Shown here in pieces: positions 17,683-27,349 of a stretch of DNA of 64,000 bases. Below the pieces are notes generated by a model that had not been told where the DNA came from, ran no database searches, and worked only from the letters and a program-made list of their open reading frames with translations. Position numbers and translations under genes: made by a program. The stretch lies in NCBI RefSeq assembly GCF_024346715.1, contig NZ_AP024852.1:2480001-2544000 (forward strand), read 5' to 3'. The number at the start of each line of letters is the position of its first letter. Positions within the stretch are counted from its first letter, which is position 1. Source of the stretch: Photobacterium swingsii (GTDB lineage: Bacteria; Pseudomonadota; Gammaproteobacteria; Enterobacterales; Vibrionaceae).

Positions 17683-18546
17683 TCAATCGCCTAAAGGTTG
17701 GCGATCAACCCCACCGCGGTGGCTATCTAATGCCAATTTCAAGCGACGTAGTCGATCACGCGAACGACGCTTGTGGCTCAAGGCTAACTCCGTCGACAAC
17801 ACATCAATTAACGCCATCATGGCGTAACGTGAAGCTGAAGGTTTATAAATAAAATCAGTCTCTTGCGTTACCACAGGCAACACGACATCACTGATTTCTG
17901 CTAACGGTGATTCAGCCGCTGTAATGGCTATCACCTTTAGTCCGTATTGCTTAGCAATCGTTGCAGGCTCAATCACTTCTGGGGTATACCCCGTTGCAGA
18001 TATCACTACCATCACATCATTGCTATCTGCTGTTGCTGCCACCATTCTCGCTAATAACCCGTCGTTATAAGCCGTAATGGGGTAACCCAATCGAAATAAC
18101 CGAAACTGTAATTCTTGCGATAACATGGTGGAACCACCACCCATCCCAAGTGCTAGTATCTGACGTGCGTTTTGTAGAATCTCGACAGATTTAGCAATGT
18201 CTTGTTCATTCACCACCTTACGATTTATGTTGATCACATTTTTAATGGACTCATAAACCCCTTGGATACCCGATTGCTCAGGACTTTCATGAATAAAGCG
18301 CTGGCCAATGGCCAATGACTGCGCAAGTTTCATTTTCAAGTCACGTACATTCTTACAACCAACAGCTTTAGCAAAACGCGTTATGGTTGCTTCGCTGACA
18401 CCCGCTTCTTCAGCAAGTTGAGTAATACTGGCATTAGCTGCTGACGCTAAATCGTCCATTACTAGCTTGGCTACTTTCTTCTCGGCTTCACGTAATAACG
18501 GGAAACACTCTGTCATTCTCGACACTATATCGACTTCGATGGTCAC
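17683..18546 (-). CDS. MurR/RpiR family transcriptional regulator
   Basis: N-terminal helix-turn-helix (SITQLAEEAGVSEATITRFAKAVG) and C-terminal SIS sugar-phosphate-binding domain (ILALGMGGGSTML, VMVVISATGYTPEVI). The GTG at 18546 is favoured because AGAGGAAGGTG lies about 6 bases upstream and the N-terminus then matches the family; ATG at 18579 and GTG at 18588 are alternatives. First gene of the minus-strand operon and divergent from the dehydratase gene, so it probably controls both from 18589-18719, with a phosphorylated sugar acid such as KDPG as a plausible effector. Confidence 0.9.
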   Translation of the reverse strand: MTIEVDIVSRMTECFPLLREAEKKVAKLVMDDLASAANASITQLAEEAGVSEATITRFAKAVGCKNVRDLKMKLAQSLAIGQRFIHESPEQSGIQGVYESIKNVININRKVVNEQDIAKSVEILQNARQILALGMGGGSTMLSQELQFRLFRLGYPITAYNDGLLARMVAATADSNDVMVVISATGYTPEVIEPATIAKQYGLKVIAITAAESPLAEISDVVLPVVTQETDFIYKPSASRYAMMALIDVLSTELALSHKRRSRDRLRRLKLALDSHRGGVDRQPLGD

Positions 18547-18719
18547 GGCTTTCACCTTCCTCTCGACACCACAAATCATATTGTTCACTCACCAATCAAA
18601 CAGTGAGAAACAGCACAAAAATTGATCCAATGTTTGATAGTTTCTAACATCACAAATATCATCACCGCATTAAAACCCGCTAACAGCAAGACTTTAAAGC
18701 CATGTTAGGAGAATAATAA

Positions 18720-19991
18720 ATGACTACTACAAATAAAAAACATGTTAGTAAATACCAAGACAAGCATCACAAAAAATTTCCCAAAGGTACTAAAGGTGTC
18801 TGGGTAAATGAAAAAAGTGATGGGAAATACCAACTAACTAACGAAGAAATCAGCCTACCTGCTGCCGTGATAAAGCAGAGTGCTATCGACAATAACCAGC
18901 AGTGGATGCAGCACTTTGCCAACCACCACAATGTGAAATTATCACCTCATGGCAAAACAACTATGTCACCAGCACTTTTCGAGCAACAACTTGATGCTGG
19001 CGCATGGGGGATCACTATTGCAAGCGCACCACATGCCGAAGTGGCTGTAGAAGCTGGCGCACGCAACATCATGATTGCCAACCAATTAGTGGGTAAAGCC
19101 AACATGGCAATGGTGGCAAACTTATTAGCTACTTACGATGTCACGATTTACAGCTGTGTTGATTCAACGGCTAATGCCCAACAGCTCAATGACTTTTTCG
19201 CTTCGCACAACCAAACTTTGCATGTATTGATTGAATTTGGGATTGAAGGTGGCCGTTGTGGTTGTCGCACGGAAACAGAAGTACATGCACTCGCTGAATT
19301 TATTGCACAGTGCCCTGCACTTAAACTCGCAGGTATTGAGGTGTATGAAGGCGTTATTCATGGTGAGAGTGCAGAGCAAGATATCCGTGATTTTTTAGCG
19401 ACCACAGTCAAATTAACCGAAACATTAAAAGAAAAAGCATTGATTGAAGGAACGCCAATTGTTACAGGTGCAGGGTCTGCATGGTATGACGTGGTGGCTG
19501 AAAGTTTTGCGGCATGCCAACACCTTACACCTATTATTCGCCCTGGCTGCTACCTCATCCATGACACTGGCATCTACCAAGATGCACAAAGTAACGTCAT
19601 GAAACGAGCGCAGACCAATCAAGGCTATGCCTGTGAATTAGGCGGTGATTTGCAATCTGCACTAGAAGTCTGGGCATACGTGCTTTCTCGCCCAGAACCA
19701 AACAAAGCGGTTATTGGTTTAGGTAAACGTGATGTGGCTTTTGATGCTGGCTTACCCAGTGTTGAACATGTCTACCGCAATGGTGAAAAGCGCGCTATTG
19801 AAGGGTTAACCGCTACCGCTGTGATGGATCAGCACATGTTTATGGCAGTCGAAGAGGGCTGTGACTTACAAGTTGGCGATATTATCGGCTTTTCAACCTC
19901 TCACCCATGTTTAACTTTCGACAAATGGAAATATATTTGCGTAGCCGATGAGGACCATGTCGTTGAACGTTTTATTGAAACCTGTTTCTAA
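18720..19991 (+). CDS. PLP-dependent D-amino-acid dehydratase/deaminase (fold type III)
   Basis: 423 residues, alanine-racemase N-terminal domain plus D-serine dehydratase-like C-terminal domain. PLP lysine is Lys79 in SPHGKTTMSP; the zinc-site pair is His395 and Cys397 in SHPCLTFDKW. Relatives dehydrate or deaminate D-serine, D-threonine or other D-amino acids. AGGAGA precedes the ATG. In this context a fitting reaction is D-glucosaminate to 2-keto-3-deoxygluconate plus ammonia, since the divergent operon has a deacetylase, RidA, KDG kinase and KDPG aldolase. Substrate is inference; the fold and cofactor are certain from the motifs. Confidence 0.88.
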   Translation: MTTTNKKHVSKYQDKHHKKFPKGTKGVWVNEKSDGKYQLTNEEISLPAAVIKQSAIDNNQQWMQHFANHHNVKLSPHGKTTMSPALFEQQLDAGAWGITIASAPHAEVAVEAGARNIMIANQLVGKANMAMVANLLATYDVTIYSCVDSTANAQQLNDFFASHNQTLHVLIEFGIEGGRCGCRTETEVHALAEFIAQCPALKLAGIEVYEGVIHGESAEQDIRDFLATTVKLTETLKEKALIEGTPIVTGAGSAWYDVVAESFAACQHLTPIIRPGCYLIHDTGIYQDAQSNVMKRAQTNQGYACELGGDLQSALEVWAYVLSRPEPNKAVIGLGKRDVAFDAGLPSVEHVYRNGEKRAIEGLTATAVMDQHMFMAVEEGCDLQVGDIIGFSTSHPCLTFDKWKYICVADEDHVVERFIETCF

Positions 19992-20052
19992 TCAACGACA
20001 ATCAAATACGTATTAGCAAACAGAATTTTGAAATAAGATACTCGCCTTATTT

Positions 20053-20089
20053 GAATAAACCATGCTCATTGATTAAGCATGGTTTATTC
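20053..20089 (+). terminator. Strong hairpin terminator after the dehydratase gene
   Basis: GAATAAACCATGCT (20053-20066) pairs perfectly with AGCATGGTTTATTC (20076-20089), 14 bp with a 9-base loop. It separates the dehydratase transcript from the hexosaminidase gene. Confidence 0.7.
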
Positions 20090-20529
20090 GTAATTTAATA
20101 TCGAAAACATCACTAACATCACACTTTATTTGGCGAGAATAATATCCACACTGAATTCAAGTACATGATTTAACTAATTCGGGATAATGATCACAATTAC
20201 TTTACTAACAAACGTTTTATTCTCACAAATAAATCCAAATATCTCTGCCATTTGTTTTCATCGAAAAATAATCATTGAAGGCGATCACAAGTCATGAAAG
20301 TTTCATTGTTACTTTTATTAAGAACATAAAACAAAAAAAGGCAAATCATTGATTAAAAAGAAATATAAACATGTTACTTTCGAATTAACCATGGTTTGAT
20401 AACCAACAAGTTCAGTCTTAATATAATCGGCAATTTACAACATTTAGGCAGCGTGTTTTTCCAAATAGTAAATACGACCTCTATGTTCCAGTGGCTGTTT
20501 CATCTACGATTATTTATCGAGGCTAATAA
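20090..20529 (+). promoter_or_regulatory. Long control region upstream of the GH20 gene
   Basis: 440 bases, AT-rich, no ORF. It holds two CRP-like sites with 8 of 10 conserved positions: CGGGA-N6-TCACA (20180-20195) and ATTGA-N6-TCACA (20274-20289). CRP control would suit a chitin-sugar gene. No NagC site could be assigned with confidence. Confidence 0.35.
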
Positions 20530-22950
20530 ATGAAGTTAAAACCTTTAGCATTATCTCTTTCTCTTATTTTGAGCGCTTTCCCTGCTATGGCCGATAAACC
20601 TAATACCGACCTTCAATTAATGCCCTACCCCAAGCATGTTGAATTGAATAACAGCCAAGGCTTGATTCTCGACCGTGATTTTTCAGCTAAGTTAATCGGC
20701 TTTAAATCTCAGCGCCTTAATAATGCCATTGATCGTTTAAATGCCCGTATTGAACGCCAAACAGGTTTCTTTCTAACCACGCCTATTCAAGCCGCAAGCA
20801 AAACACCGCAGTTAGTGATTGACGTGAAACATGCAGCACCAACGAAAGTGCAGCAAGCAAAAGAAGATGAGAGCTACCAACTAACCATCACCAATAAGCA
20901 AGCCGTATTAACCGCTAACACCCCCTATGGCGCCCTCCACGGGATAGAAACCTTCCTTCAATTGATTGAAAACACACCTCAAGGTGCACAAGTCCCTGCC
21001 GTTGTGATTGAAGATGAGCCTCGCTTCTCATGGCGTGGCGCACTGCTGGATACTTCTCGTCACTTCATGCCATTGGACGATGTTAAGCGCCAAATTGATG
21101 GTATTGCCTCTGCTAAATTCAATACCTTCCACTGGCACCTAACCGATGACCAAGGCTGGCGTTTAGAATCGACAACTTATCCGAAGCTTCACCAAAAGGG
21201 TTCTGATGGCCTGTACTACACCCAAGCTGAAATAAAAGAAGTGGTGCAATACGCCACTAACCTAGGTATTCGTGTTATTCCTGAAGTAGATTTACCCGGT
21301 CATGCATCTTCAATAGCTGCCGCTTACCCTGAATTAATGACGGTGAATAAAGACTACAAAATAGAGCGTAAGTGGGGGGTGCATGAACCTTTACTTGATC
21401 CGACAAAACCAGAGGTTTACGCCTTCATTGATAGCATCATAGGTGAAGTAACAACTCTGTTCCCAGATGCTTATATTCACATTGGTGGGGATGAAGTCGA
21501 TCCGAAACAATGGAATGAAAGTGAGCATGTTCAAACCTTTATGAAAGAAAAAGGCTTGAAAGACGACAAAGAACTGCACGCTTTCTTCAACCAAGAAGTC
21601 GAAGAGATCCTACGCAAACATAATCGTAAAATGATCGGTTGGGATGAAACTTACCACCCGAACTTACCGAAAAGCATCGTGATCCAATCATGGCAGGGTC
21701 AGGATTCATTAGGTGAATCGGCGAACGATGGCTACCAAGGTATTCTATCAACGGGTTTTTACATCGACCAAGCCCAGGCCACCAGCATGCACTATCGCAA
21801 TGACCCTATGCCGAAACCATTACAAGTCGATGATCAGATCCATAGTGATGAAACCTGGCAAACTTGGCAGTTTGAAGCCCCACGAAAACGAGGTAGTGCC
21901 GTTGCTGGAAGCTTCACCATTATCACAGCAAAAGATGGTAGCCAGCGTGGTTTCATCGACTATAAAGGCCGCTCACGTCGTGCTGTCTTTGATATTGAAA
22001 CAACGAAGGGAGTAACATCATTCTGGATGGACTCTTGGATGGGCAAAACAATGCCTCGTGTGGCATTGGTTGACGGTAAACTGACTGGCGAAATGATTGT
22101 CGGTAATGCCCCTTACGTTATGACGGGCAAACAAATCGCAGGGTCTGATATGCAAGGGACAGAAGTACCTAGTAACTCTCACCCTGTCGCACTGCAACCT
22201 GAACAAGAACACTTGATCCTTGGAGGGGAAGTCACCCTATGGGCTGAAAATGTAAAGCACGATACGCTTGATTTACGAATGTGGCCTCGCTCGTACGCTA
22301 TCGCAGAACGTTTATGGTCGCCAGAAAGCATCACAGATGAAGACAGCATGTATGAGCGCTTACACTCTATGAATGAATGGTCGACGATTTCTGTTGGTTT
22401 ACAGCAAGAGTGGAACGCCCTGGTGGGCATGAAACGTCTCGCCAATGGTCACGAAATTCGCCCTCTGCAGATATTAGCTCAGGCCGTAGAACAAGCGCAG
22501 TACTACCACCGTCACCATGAAAAATCGACGTATGAAAATTATGACCGCTTTGATCCATTAAACCGCTTTGCAGATGCCCTACCACCTGAGAGCATGGAAA
22601 TCCGCGAGTTAGGTAAACTGGCTCAAGCATTTACTGCAAACCCCAACGACAGCGAAGCAAAAAATCAGCTAACTGCAAGGCTGCAATTGTGGGTCGATAA
22701 TACAGCGAAGGTAATGCCAATTATTGATAGCAACTACTTACTGACAGAAGTAAAACCGGTTGCTCTACATGTTCAGCAAGTATCTGAACTTGGCTTAATG
22801 CTTGTCGAGCACATCAGTGCTAAGCACCCCTTATCACCACAAGAAGTAAAACAAGCTAAAGCGCTTCTGCACGCCGCACAGCAAATTCAAGATGAGTTGG
22901 TTGTCTCATCCGCTTATCCGGTTGAAACCCTGCTCAATGCGGCTTATTAA
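20530..22950 (+). CDS. Beta-N-acetylhexosaminidase (GH20), periplasmic
   Basis: 806 residues. Signal peptide MKLKPLALSLSLILSAFPAMA without a lipobox, so periplasmic or secreted. A GH20b-like domain precedes the catalytic barrel (FSWRGALLDTSRHFMP, FHWHLTDDQGWR, PEVDLPGHA). The catalytic pair Asp321-Glu322 is in HIGGDEVDPKQW, and a long insertion at roughly 430-550 separates it from the C-terminal barrel part (GGEVTLWAENV). It cleaves terminal GlcNAc from chitobiose and chitooligosaccharides. Located beside a predicted aldonic-acid amino sugar pathway, it could release N-acetylglucosaminate from LPMO-oxidised chitooligosaccharide ends as well as GlcNAc. Confidence 0.93.
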   Translation: MKLKPLALSLSLILSAFPAMADKPNTDLQLMPYPKHVELNNSQGLILDRDFSAKLIGFKSQRLNNAIDRLNARIERQTGFFLTTPIQAASKTPQLVIDVKHAAPTKVQQAKEDESYQLTITNKQAVLTANTPYGALHGIETFLQLIENTPQGAQVPAVVIEDEPRFSWRGALLDTSRHFMPLDDVKRQIDGIASAKFNTFHWHLTDDQGWRLESTTYPKLHQKGSDGLYYTQAEIKEVVQYATNLGIRVIPEVDLPGHASSIAAAYPELMTVNKDYKIERKWGVHEPLLDPTKPEVYAFIDSIIGEVTTLFPDAYIHIGGDEVDPKQWNESEHVQTFMKEKGLKDDKELHAFFNQEVEEILRKHNRKMIGWDETYHPNLPKSIVIQSWQGQDSLGESANDGYQGILSTGFYIDQAQATSMHYRNDPMPKPLQVDDQIHSDETWQTWQFEAPRKRGSAVAGSFTIITAKDGSQRGFIDYKGRSRRAVFDIETTKGVTSFWMDSWMGKTMPRVALVDGKLTGEMIVGNAPYVMTGKQIAGSDMQGTEVPSNSHPVALQPEQEHLILGGEVTLWAENVKHDTLDLRMWPRSYAIAERLWSPESITDEDSMYERLHSMNEWSTISVGLQQEWNALVGMKRLANGHEIRPLQILAQAVEQAQYYHRHHEKSTYENYDRFDPLNRFADALPPESMEIRELGKLAQAFTANPNDSEAKNQLTARLQLWVDNTAKVMPIIDSNYLLTEVKPVALHVQQVSELGLMLVEHISAKHPLSPQEVKQAKALLHAAQQIQDELVVSSAYPVETLLNAAY

Positions 22951-22997
22951 ACAAGTTCGCCAAACTCACAAACCATAACAATATACCTTAATGCCAA

Positions 22998-23030
22998 AAG
23001 CCCGCATGATGACGTTCATCATGCGGGCTT
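22998..23030 (+). terminator. Terminator after the GH20 gene
   Basis: Perfect 15-bp stem AAGCCCGCATGATGA / TCATCATGCGGGCTT with a 3-base loop. Followed on plus by GCTTTG and on minus by TTTTGGC, so it may work on both strands. Confidence 0.78.
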
Positions 23031-23112
23031 GCTTTGATCAAACTTTTACGACCGGTCTTATAACCAAGTGACTATGCCCAAGGAGCGATGAGCAAGCAAT
23101 TAACGATTCAGC

Positions 23113-23625
23113 CTAGCGCTCAACCTCGCGACTGGCTCCATGCTTTGCCTGACGGGAAAAACTACGATAAATCCCCAACCCAAAGAGCAAAATAAGCAAT
23201 AAAGGGCCTAACCACAACACATACGTATTTGGAGCAAATTTAGGTTTATATAAAACAAAATCACCAAAACGGCTAGTCATAAAATCAATCACTTCTTGAT
23301 TGGTTTTCCCTTCATTAACCATTTGATAAACCTTTAAGCGCAGATCTTTTGCCACCGGCGAATTTGATTCAATTAAGTTCTGATTTTGACATTGGGGACA
23401 ACGGAGGGTTTTCGCCAGCTCCATCGCTCGTTTTTGTTCATGACTAGAGCGAAACGAAAATGTTTCTACACTTTCAACCAAATGTGTATCTGCCGCGACA
23501 AACACTTGTGGTTCAGCAAAGCTGGAAGGCAACATGAGGGCTAGACACACAAGGAAAACAACCTGACCCAGTTTTAATGCATACATAGTATATTTCACCA
23601 TCGTTTTAACCTTGCTGTTGCGCAT
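23113..23625 (-). CDS. nrfF: Heme lyase subunit NrfF (CcmH family)
   Basis: 170 residues. N-terminal export segment, thioredoxin-type CPQC (in LRCPQCQNQNLIESNSP), the family block EGKTNQEVIDFMTSRFGDFVLY, and a C-terminal membrane helix (VLWLGPLLLILLFGLGIY). It keeps apocytochrome CXXCH/K thiols reduced for heme attachment. It overlaps the DsbE-like gene by 20 bases. The nrf setting makes NrfF more apt than CcmH. Confidence 0.88.
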   Translation of the reverse strand: MRNSKVKTMVKYTMYALKLGQVVFLVCLALMLPSSFAEPQVFVAADTHLVESVETFSFRSSHEQKRAMELAKTLRCPQCQNQNLIESNSPVAKDLRLKVYQMVNEGKTNQEVIDFMTSRFGDFVLYKPKFAPNTYVLWLGPLLLILLFGLGIYRSFSRQAKHGASREVER

Positions 23626-24187
23626 TTTTTCCTAACAATTCAGCCTCAATGGCCTCAAGAACAGGCACAAACTGCTGTTGCCATATGGCTTCATCTAAAG
23701 CGCCTACGTAGCGTTGGCGGATGATCCCTTCAGGATCAATCAGCATAGTTTCAGGTGTACCGTATACGCCTAAGTCCAATGCTAATTCACCGAGGGGATC
23801 ATAAATAACAGCACGGTACGGGTTCCCCTCTTCCCTTAATGTCGCTACAGCAGACGATCGCTTATCACGGTAATTCAAACCAACAATAGGCACGCCGTCT
23901 TGTTGCAATGCAAGTAAGAAATCATGCTCTTTTTTACACACTCCACACCACGACGCCCATACATTCAGTAACTGCACTTTACCTTGTAACAAAGATTCAT
24001 CGACTGTAGGTACAGAAAAGCCCCCCTCACTCGACTCTCTCTCCAGCAAATTAATCAGTGAAAAAGCAGGGACAGATTGGCCAGCCAAGGGTGAAATTTC
24101 AACGCTTGTCGGCTTTTCCAATGCATAGACCAAAATAATACTCGCGATCACGACCCCTAATAGCGGTAAAAAACGAACAATCTTCAC
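23606..24187 (-). CDS. DsbE/CcmG-like membrane thioredoxin in nrf operon
   Basis: 193 residues, one N-terminal membrane anchor, thioredoxin domain with WASWCGVCKKEH active site and a GTPETMLIDPEG cis-Pro loop. It reduces apocytochrome c thiols in the periplasm for heme ligation. ATGA-type overlap with nrfE upstream and overlap with nrfF downstream show a tight maturation module. Equivalent genes in nrf operons are sometimes called nrfX or dsbE. Confidence 0.88.
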   Translation of the reverse strand: MKIVRFLPLLGVVIASIILVYALEKPTSVEISPLAGQSVPAFSLINLLERESSEGGFSVPTVDESLLQGKVQLLNVWASWCGVCKKEHDFLLALQQDGVPIVGLNYRDKRSSAVATLREEGNPYRAVIYDPLGELALDLGVYGTPETMLIDPEGIIRQRYVGALDEAIWQQQFVPVLEAIEAELLGKNAQQQG

Positions 24188-26274
24188 TTACTTTGCTTCC
24201 AAATAATTTGATTTTCAGGTTGCTGCGCGACTTCAACAGCACTCGGCACAGATCCCAATTCAGTCTTAAGGCGTTCCGTTTCCTGTTTATAGCGAACCGT
24301 TAAGCGAGCAAACACAGAAAGTGCACCGCCTAGCATCATTAACATAGCCCCAACCCATAACCAACGTACGAAAGGTTTGTATTGGATCCGCACTGCATAG
24401 TCCGTTGCATTAAGCTTTTCGCCTAACGTGATATAAATATCACCATCCCACCACCAACGAATACCCGGCTCACTCATATTCATAGTGCGTACCGTATAAT
24501 GGCGGCGCTGTGGTTGGATAAGCCCCATCACTTGTTCTTTCGAAAAATGCCCCAGCTTAGTGATCTGTATATTGGCTTGCTCAGCGGTATAGTTAGCACC
24601 TATCAATAACTCAGTTTCAATATAATCAAACTGAAAATCCTCCAGTATCACGGTATCACCCGGTCCCATTTTATTACTGACTTCATGGGAGTAGTTACTG
24701 ACTAACGTGGCGCCAATCACTGTCACCGCAACACCAACATGTGCAATAAGCATCGCCAACTGACGTAAACGAGGGCGAGGTAAACCATCAAGGCTCTTTT
24801 CGGCAATCGTCTTTTCAACCTGTTTATTTACCGCATTTTTTTGATAAGACGGCAGTAAAATCAAAGATTGTAGAGCCGTCAGAATGATCCATAACGCACA
24901 AATTAACGCACCACAAACAACGAGGTTCACACCACGTTCAAATAGCACTGAAAGTACAACACCACCAATAATAGAAGCTGATAAAGGTGCTAATAAACGG
25001 GTGATCAAGAAATCTTCGGCACTGGCACGTAAGCGCACTAATACGCCTAGCCCCATGACAAAAAAAGTCACTAAGCTCAATGGTACAAACATGCTATTAA
25101 AATACGGGGCTCCTACTGAGATACTGCCTAAGCCAAAGGCTTGAAAGATCATCGGGTAAAAAGTCCCGAGTAAGACAGTTAATGTAGCGACCGCTAATAA
25201 GCTGTTACCAACCAAAAAAGCAGCTTCACGGGATAACAGCTCAAAATTCATCGCTTGAAGATAACGCTCACAACGCAGGGCGTACAAAGTCAGTGCCGAA
25301 ATTAACATCACGGCGAGGATAGCCAAAAGCACTAACCCACGCGTAGGGTCCACGGCAAATGCATGAACAGATGTCAGCACACCTGAACGCACTATAAAAG
25401 TACCCAGCAAGCTTAATGAAAAGGTGAAGATAGCGAGTAATAAACTCCAACCCACTAATGAACGGCGCTGAGCAGTCACAATCAAAGAGTGCAACAATGC
25501 AGTGCCTGTTAGCCAAGGAAGTAAAGAGGCATTTTCAACAGGATCCCAAAACCACCAGCCACCCCAGCCAAGTTCATAATAAGCCCACCAGGAGCCCAAT
25601 GCGATACCACCTGTTAAAAAGACCCAAGCCGATAATGTCCAACTACGGCTCAGTTGCGCCCATTGCCATTGCGGCTTTTCGAATGTGAGAGCAGCAACCG
25701 CAAAAGCAAAACTGACAGCAAACCCGACATACCCCAAATACAACATCGGCGGATGGAAAATTAACCCAACATCTTGCAACATAGGATTTAAATCTCGCCC
25801 TTCCAATGGCACAGGAAAAAGCCGTTCAAAAGGGTTCGAAGTAAGTAAAGTAAATAACGTTAACGTTGCCACCAATGCAGCAAGAATAGCGAGTACTCGC
25901 GAGATAAAAACATGTTGCTCTGGCTTATTACGGTAGCAAGCCGCCACTAACGCAGCCCAGCCACTGAGTGAGAATACCCAGAAAAGAAAAGATCCTTCAT
26001 GGCCGCCCCATACCGCTGCGACTTTAAAGAAAATAGGGAGCTGTGTGTTCGAGTGATGCGCGATATACGCAACTGAGAAATCATCGATGGCAAAGCCAAC
26101 CGCAAGTAGAACAATCGACGTGAGAATCGAGCCAAAAGCGCCATAACTTAATGGCCACACATAGCGAGTAAGGTATGACGCTTTCATTTTCGCGGCAACA
26201 AAAGGCATCAAGGCTGCCAATAACGCAAAAGAAAAACCAAGAATTAATGCAAAGTGTCCAATTTCAGCCAGCAT
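24184..26274 (-). CDS. nrfE: Heme lyase NrfE (CcmF family)
   Basis: 696 residues with about 15 membrane helices. WWD heme-handling domain present (WGGWWFWDPVENASLLPWL), with conserved His in HHSNTQLP and HVGVAVTVIG regions. Attaches heme to NrfA, probably including the unusual CXXCK site, together with NrfF (and NrfG). Length slightly above E. coli NrfE. A 115-base gap to nrfD upstream is the only real break in the nrfBCD-EF run. Confidence 0.92.
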   Translation of the reverse strand: MLAEIGHFALILGFSFALLAALMPFVAAKMKASYLTRYVWPLSYGAFGSILTSIVLLAVGFAIDDFSVAYIAHHSNTQLPIFFKVAAVWGGHEGSFLFWVFSLSGWAALVAACYRNKPEQHVFISRVLAILAALVATLTLFTLLTSNPFERLFPVPLEGRDLNPMLQDVGLIFHPPMLYLGYVGFAVSFAFAVAALTFEKPQWQWAQLSRSWTLSAWVFLTGGIALGSWWAYYELGWGGWWFWDPVENASLLPWLTGTALLHSLIVTAQRRSLVGWSLLLAIFTFSLSLLGTFIVRSGVLTSVHAFAVDPTRGLVLLAILAVMLISALTLYALRCERYLQAMNFELLSREAAFLVGNSLLAVATLTVLLGTFYPMIFQAFGLGSISVGAPYFNSMFVPLSLVTFFVMGLGVLVRLRASAEDFLITRLLAPLSASIIGGVVLSVLFERGVNLVVCGALICALWIILTALQSLILLPSYQKNAVNKQVEKTIAEKSLDGLPRPRLRQLAMLIAHVGVAVTVIGATLVSNYSHEVSNKMGPGDTVILEDFQFDYIETELLIGANYTAEQANIQITKLGHFSKEQVMGLIQPQRRHYTVRTMNMSEPGIRWWWDGDIYITLGEKLNATDYAVRIQYKPFVRWLWVGAMLMMLGGALSVFARLTVRYKQETERLKTELGSVPSAVEVAQQPENQIIWKQSK

Positions 26275-26389
26275 AAAGTGTCCGTTTTTTTACTTAAACA
26301 AACAGCAGCACTAACAGTCTTGATCCCAATATCAATCGCTATTAGCACTGCCGTTTTGATCTTACTCATACCATCTCTAGCAACAAACG

Positions 26390-27349
26390 CTAAACAATGG
26401 TCATTTGCCCTGCGTAAAGCACAAAGGTACGTAGCATTAACACACCAAGTAAACTCAAGGTAGTCACTAACATAATAAAGGCTTTATTATGTTTTACACC
26501 CGAAGGACTTACTGCGTTCAAGCCAAGTGGCAATAACATTCCCGCACCAATGACACCATACCAGAACCATGATGCCCAAAAACCGCCCCCAATCGCTGCA
26601 ATGGCTGCCGCCTCTTTCTGACCACCACCGAAGTAAAGGCCGCTGAAAAATGCAAACAGAACAAACAATTCAAACACAACTACAGGGCGTTCAAATTTAT
26701 GTACCCATTTAACGCTTGGGCTAGTCACTGACTCTTTAAAGAAAACAACCCCGAACATCAAACACGCCGCTGCGCCAGATGATAGGCTTGAGAACAAGAA
26801 TAGAATCGGTAACACCGGATTATTAAGTAATGGGAAAGTTTTGAGTGCTGACAATAAAAAGCCGGTATAAGCTGCAAGCATCACAGCTAAGAAGCCTAGG
26901 AATAATTCAATCGCATTTTCATAGCGAGTGACGTACTGCATGACTTTACCGACGATAGGCAAACGTCCATTCAGCAAGTTTAACAGTTCATCTTTATAAA
27001 TTGTCGCAATCCACGCGAACAAGACCACCATATAAACTTGGAATAGAATTACCCCCATCGACATGACCGATGTTGGATTATAGAAGATCATGATTTTCCA
27101 AAATGACCAAGGTTTGGTTAAGTGGAAGACTAAGATCAACAAACCCACAATAATGCCAAATGGCGCTAAAATTGCGGTTGCTTTAATAATGCCATTCGTC
27201 GATGGATGACCTTGAATTACCTTACGTTTTAGGTAAATCGAGATCATGACTGCACCCGCTGACATACCTGCTAAAAACAGATAAATAGCAATAATCCAAT
27301 CCCATACTAACGAATCAAAATAGAAGGCTTCTGCAAAGGCTGTACTCAT
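26390..27349 (-). CDS. nrfD: Membrane quinol dehydrogenase NrfD
   Basis: 319 residues, about 8 membrane helices, NrfD/PsrC family. Begins with YFDSLVWDWIIAIYLFLAGMSAG, typical of NrfD. Oxidises menaquinol and hands electrons to NrfC. ATGA overlap with nrfC. No unusual feature. Confidence 0.92.
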   Translation of the reverse strand: MSTAFAEAFYFDSLVWDWIIAIYLFLAGMSAGAVMISIYLKRKVIQGHPSTNGIIKATAILAPFGIIVGLLILVFHLTKPWSFWKIMIFYNPTSVMSMGVILFQVYMVVLFAWIATIYKDELLNLLNGRLPIVGKVMQYVTRYENAIELFLGFLAVMLAAYTGFLLSALKTFPLLNNPVLPILFLFSSLSSGAAACLMFGVVFFKESVTSPSVKWVHKFERPVVVFELFVLFAFFSGLYFGGGQKEAAAIAAIGGGFWASWFWYGVIGAGMLLPLGLNAVSPSGVKHNKAFIMLVTTLSLLGVLMLRTFVLYAGQMTIV

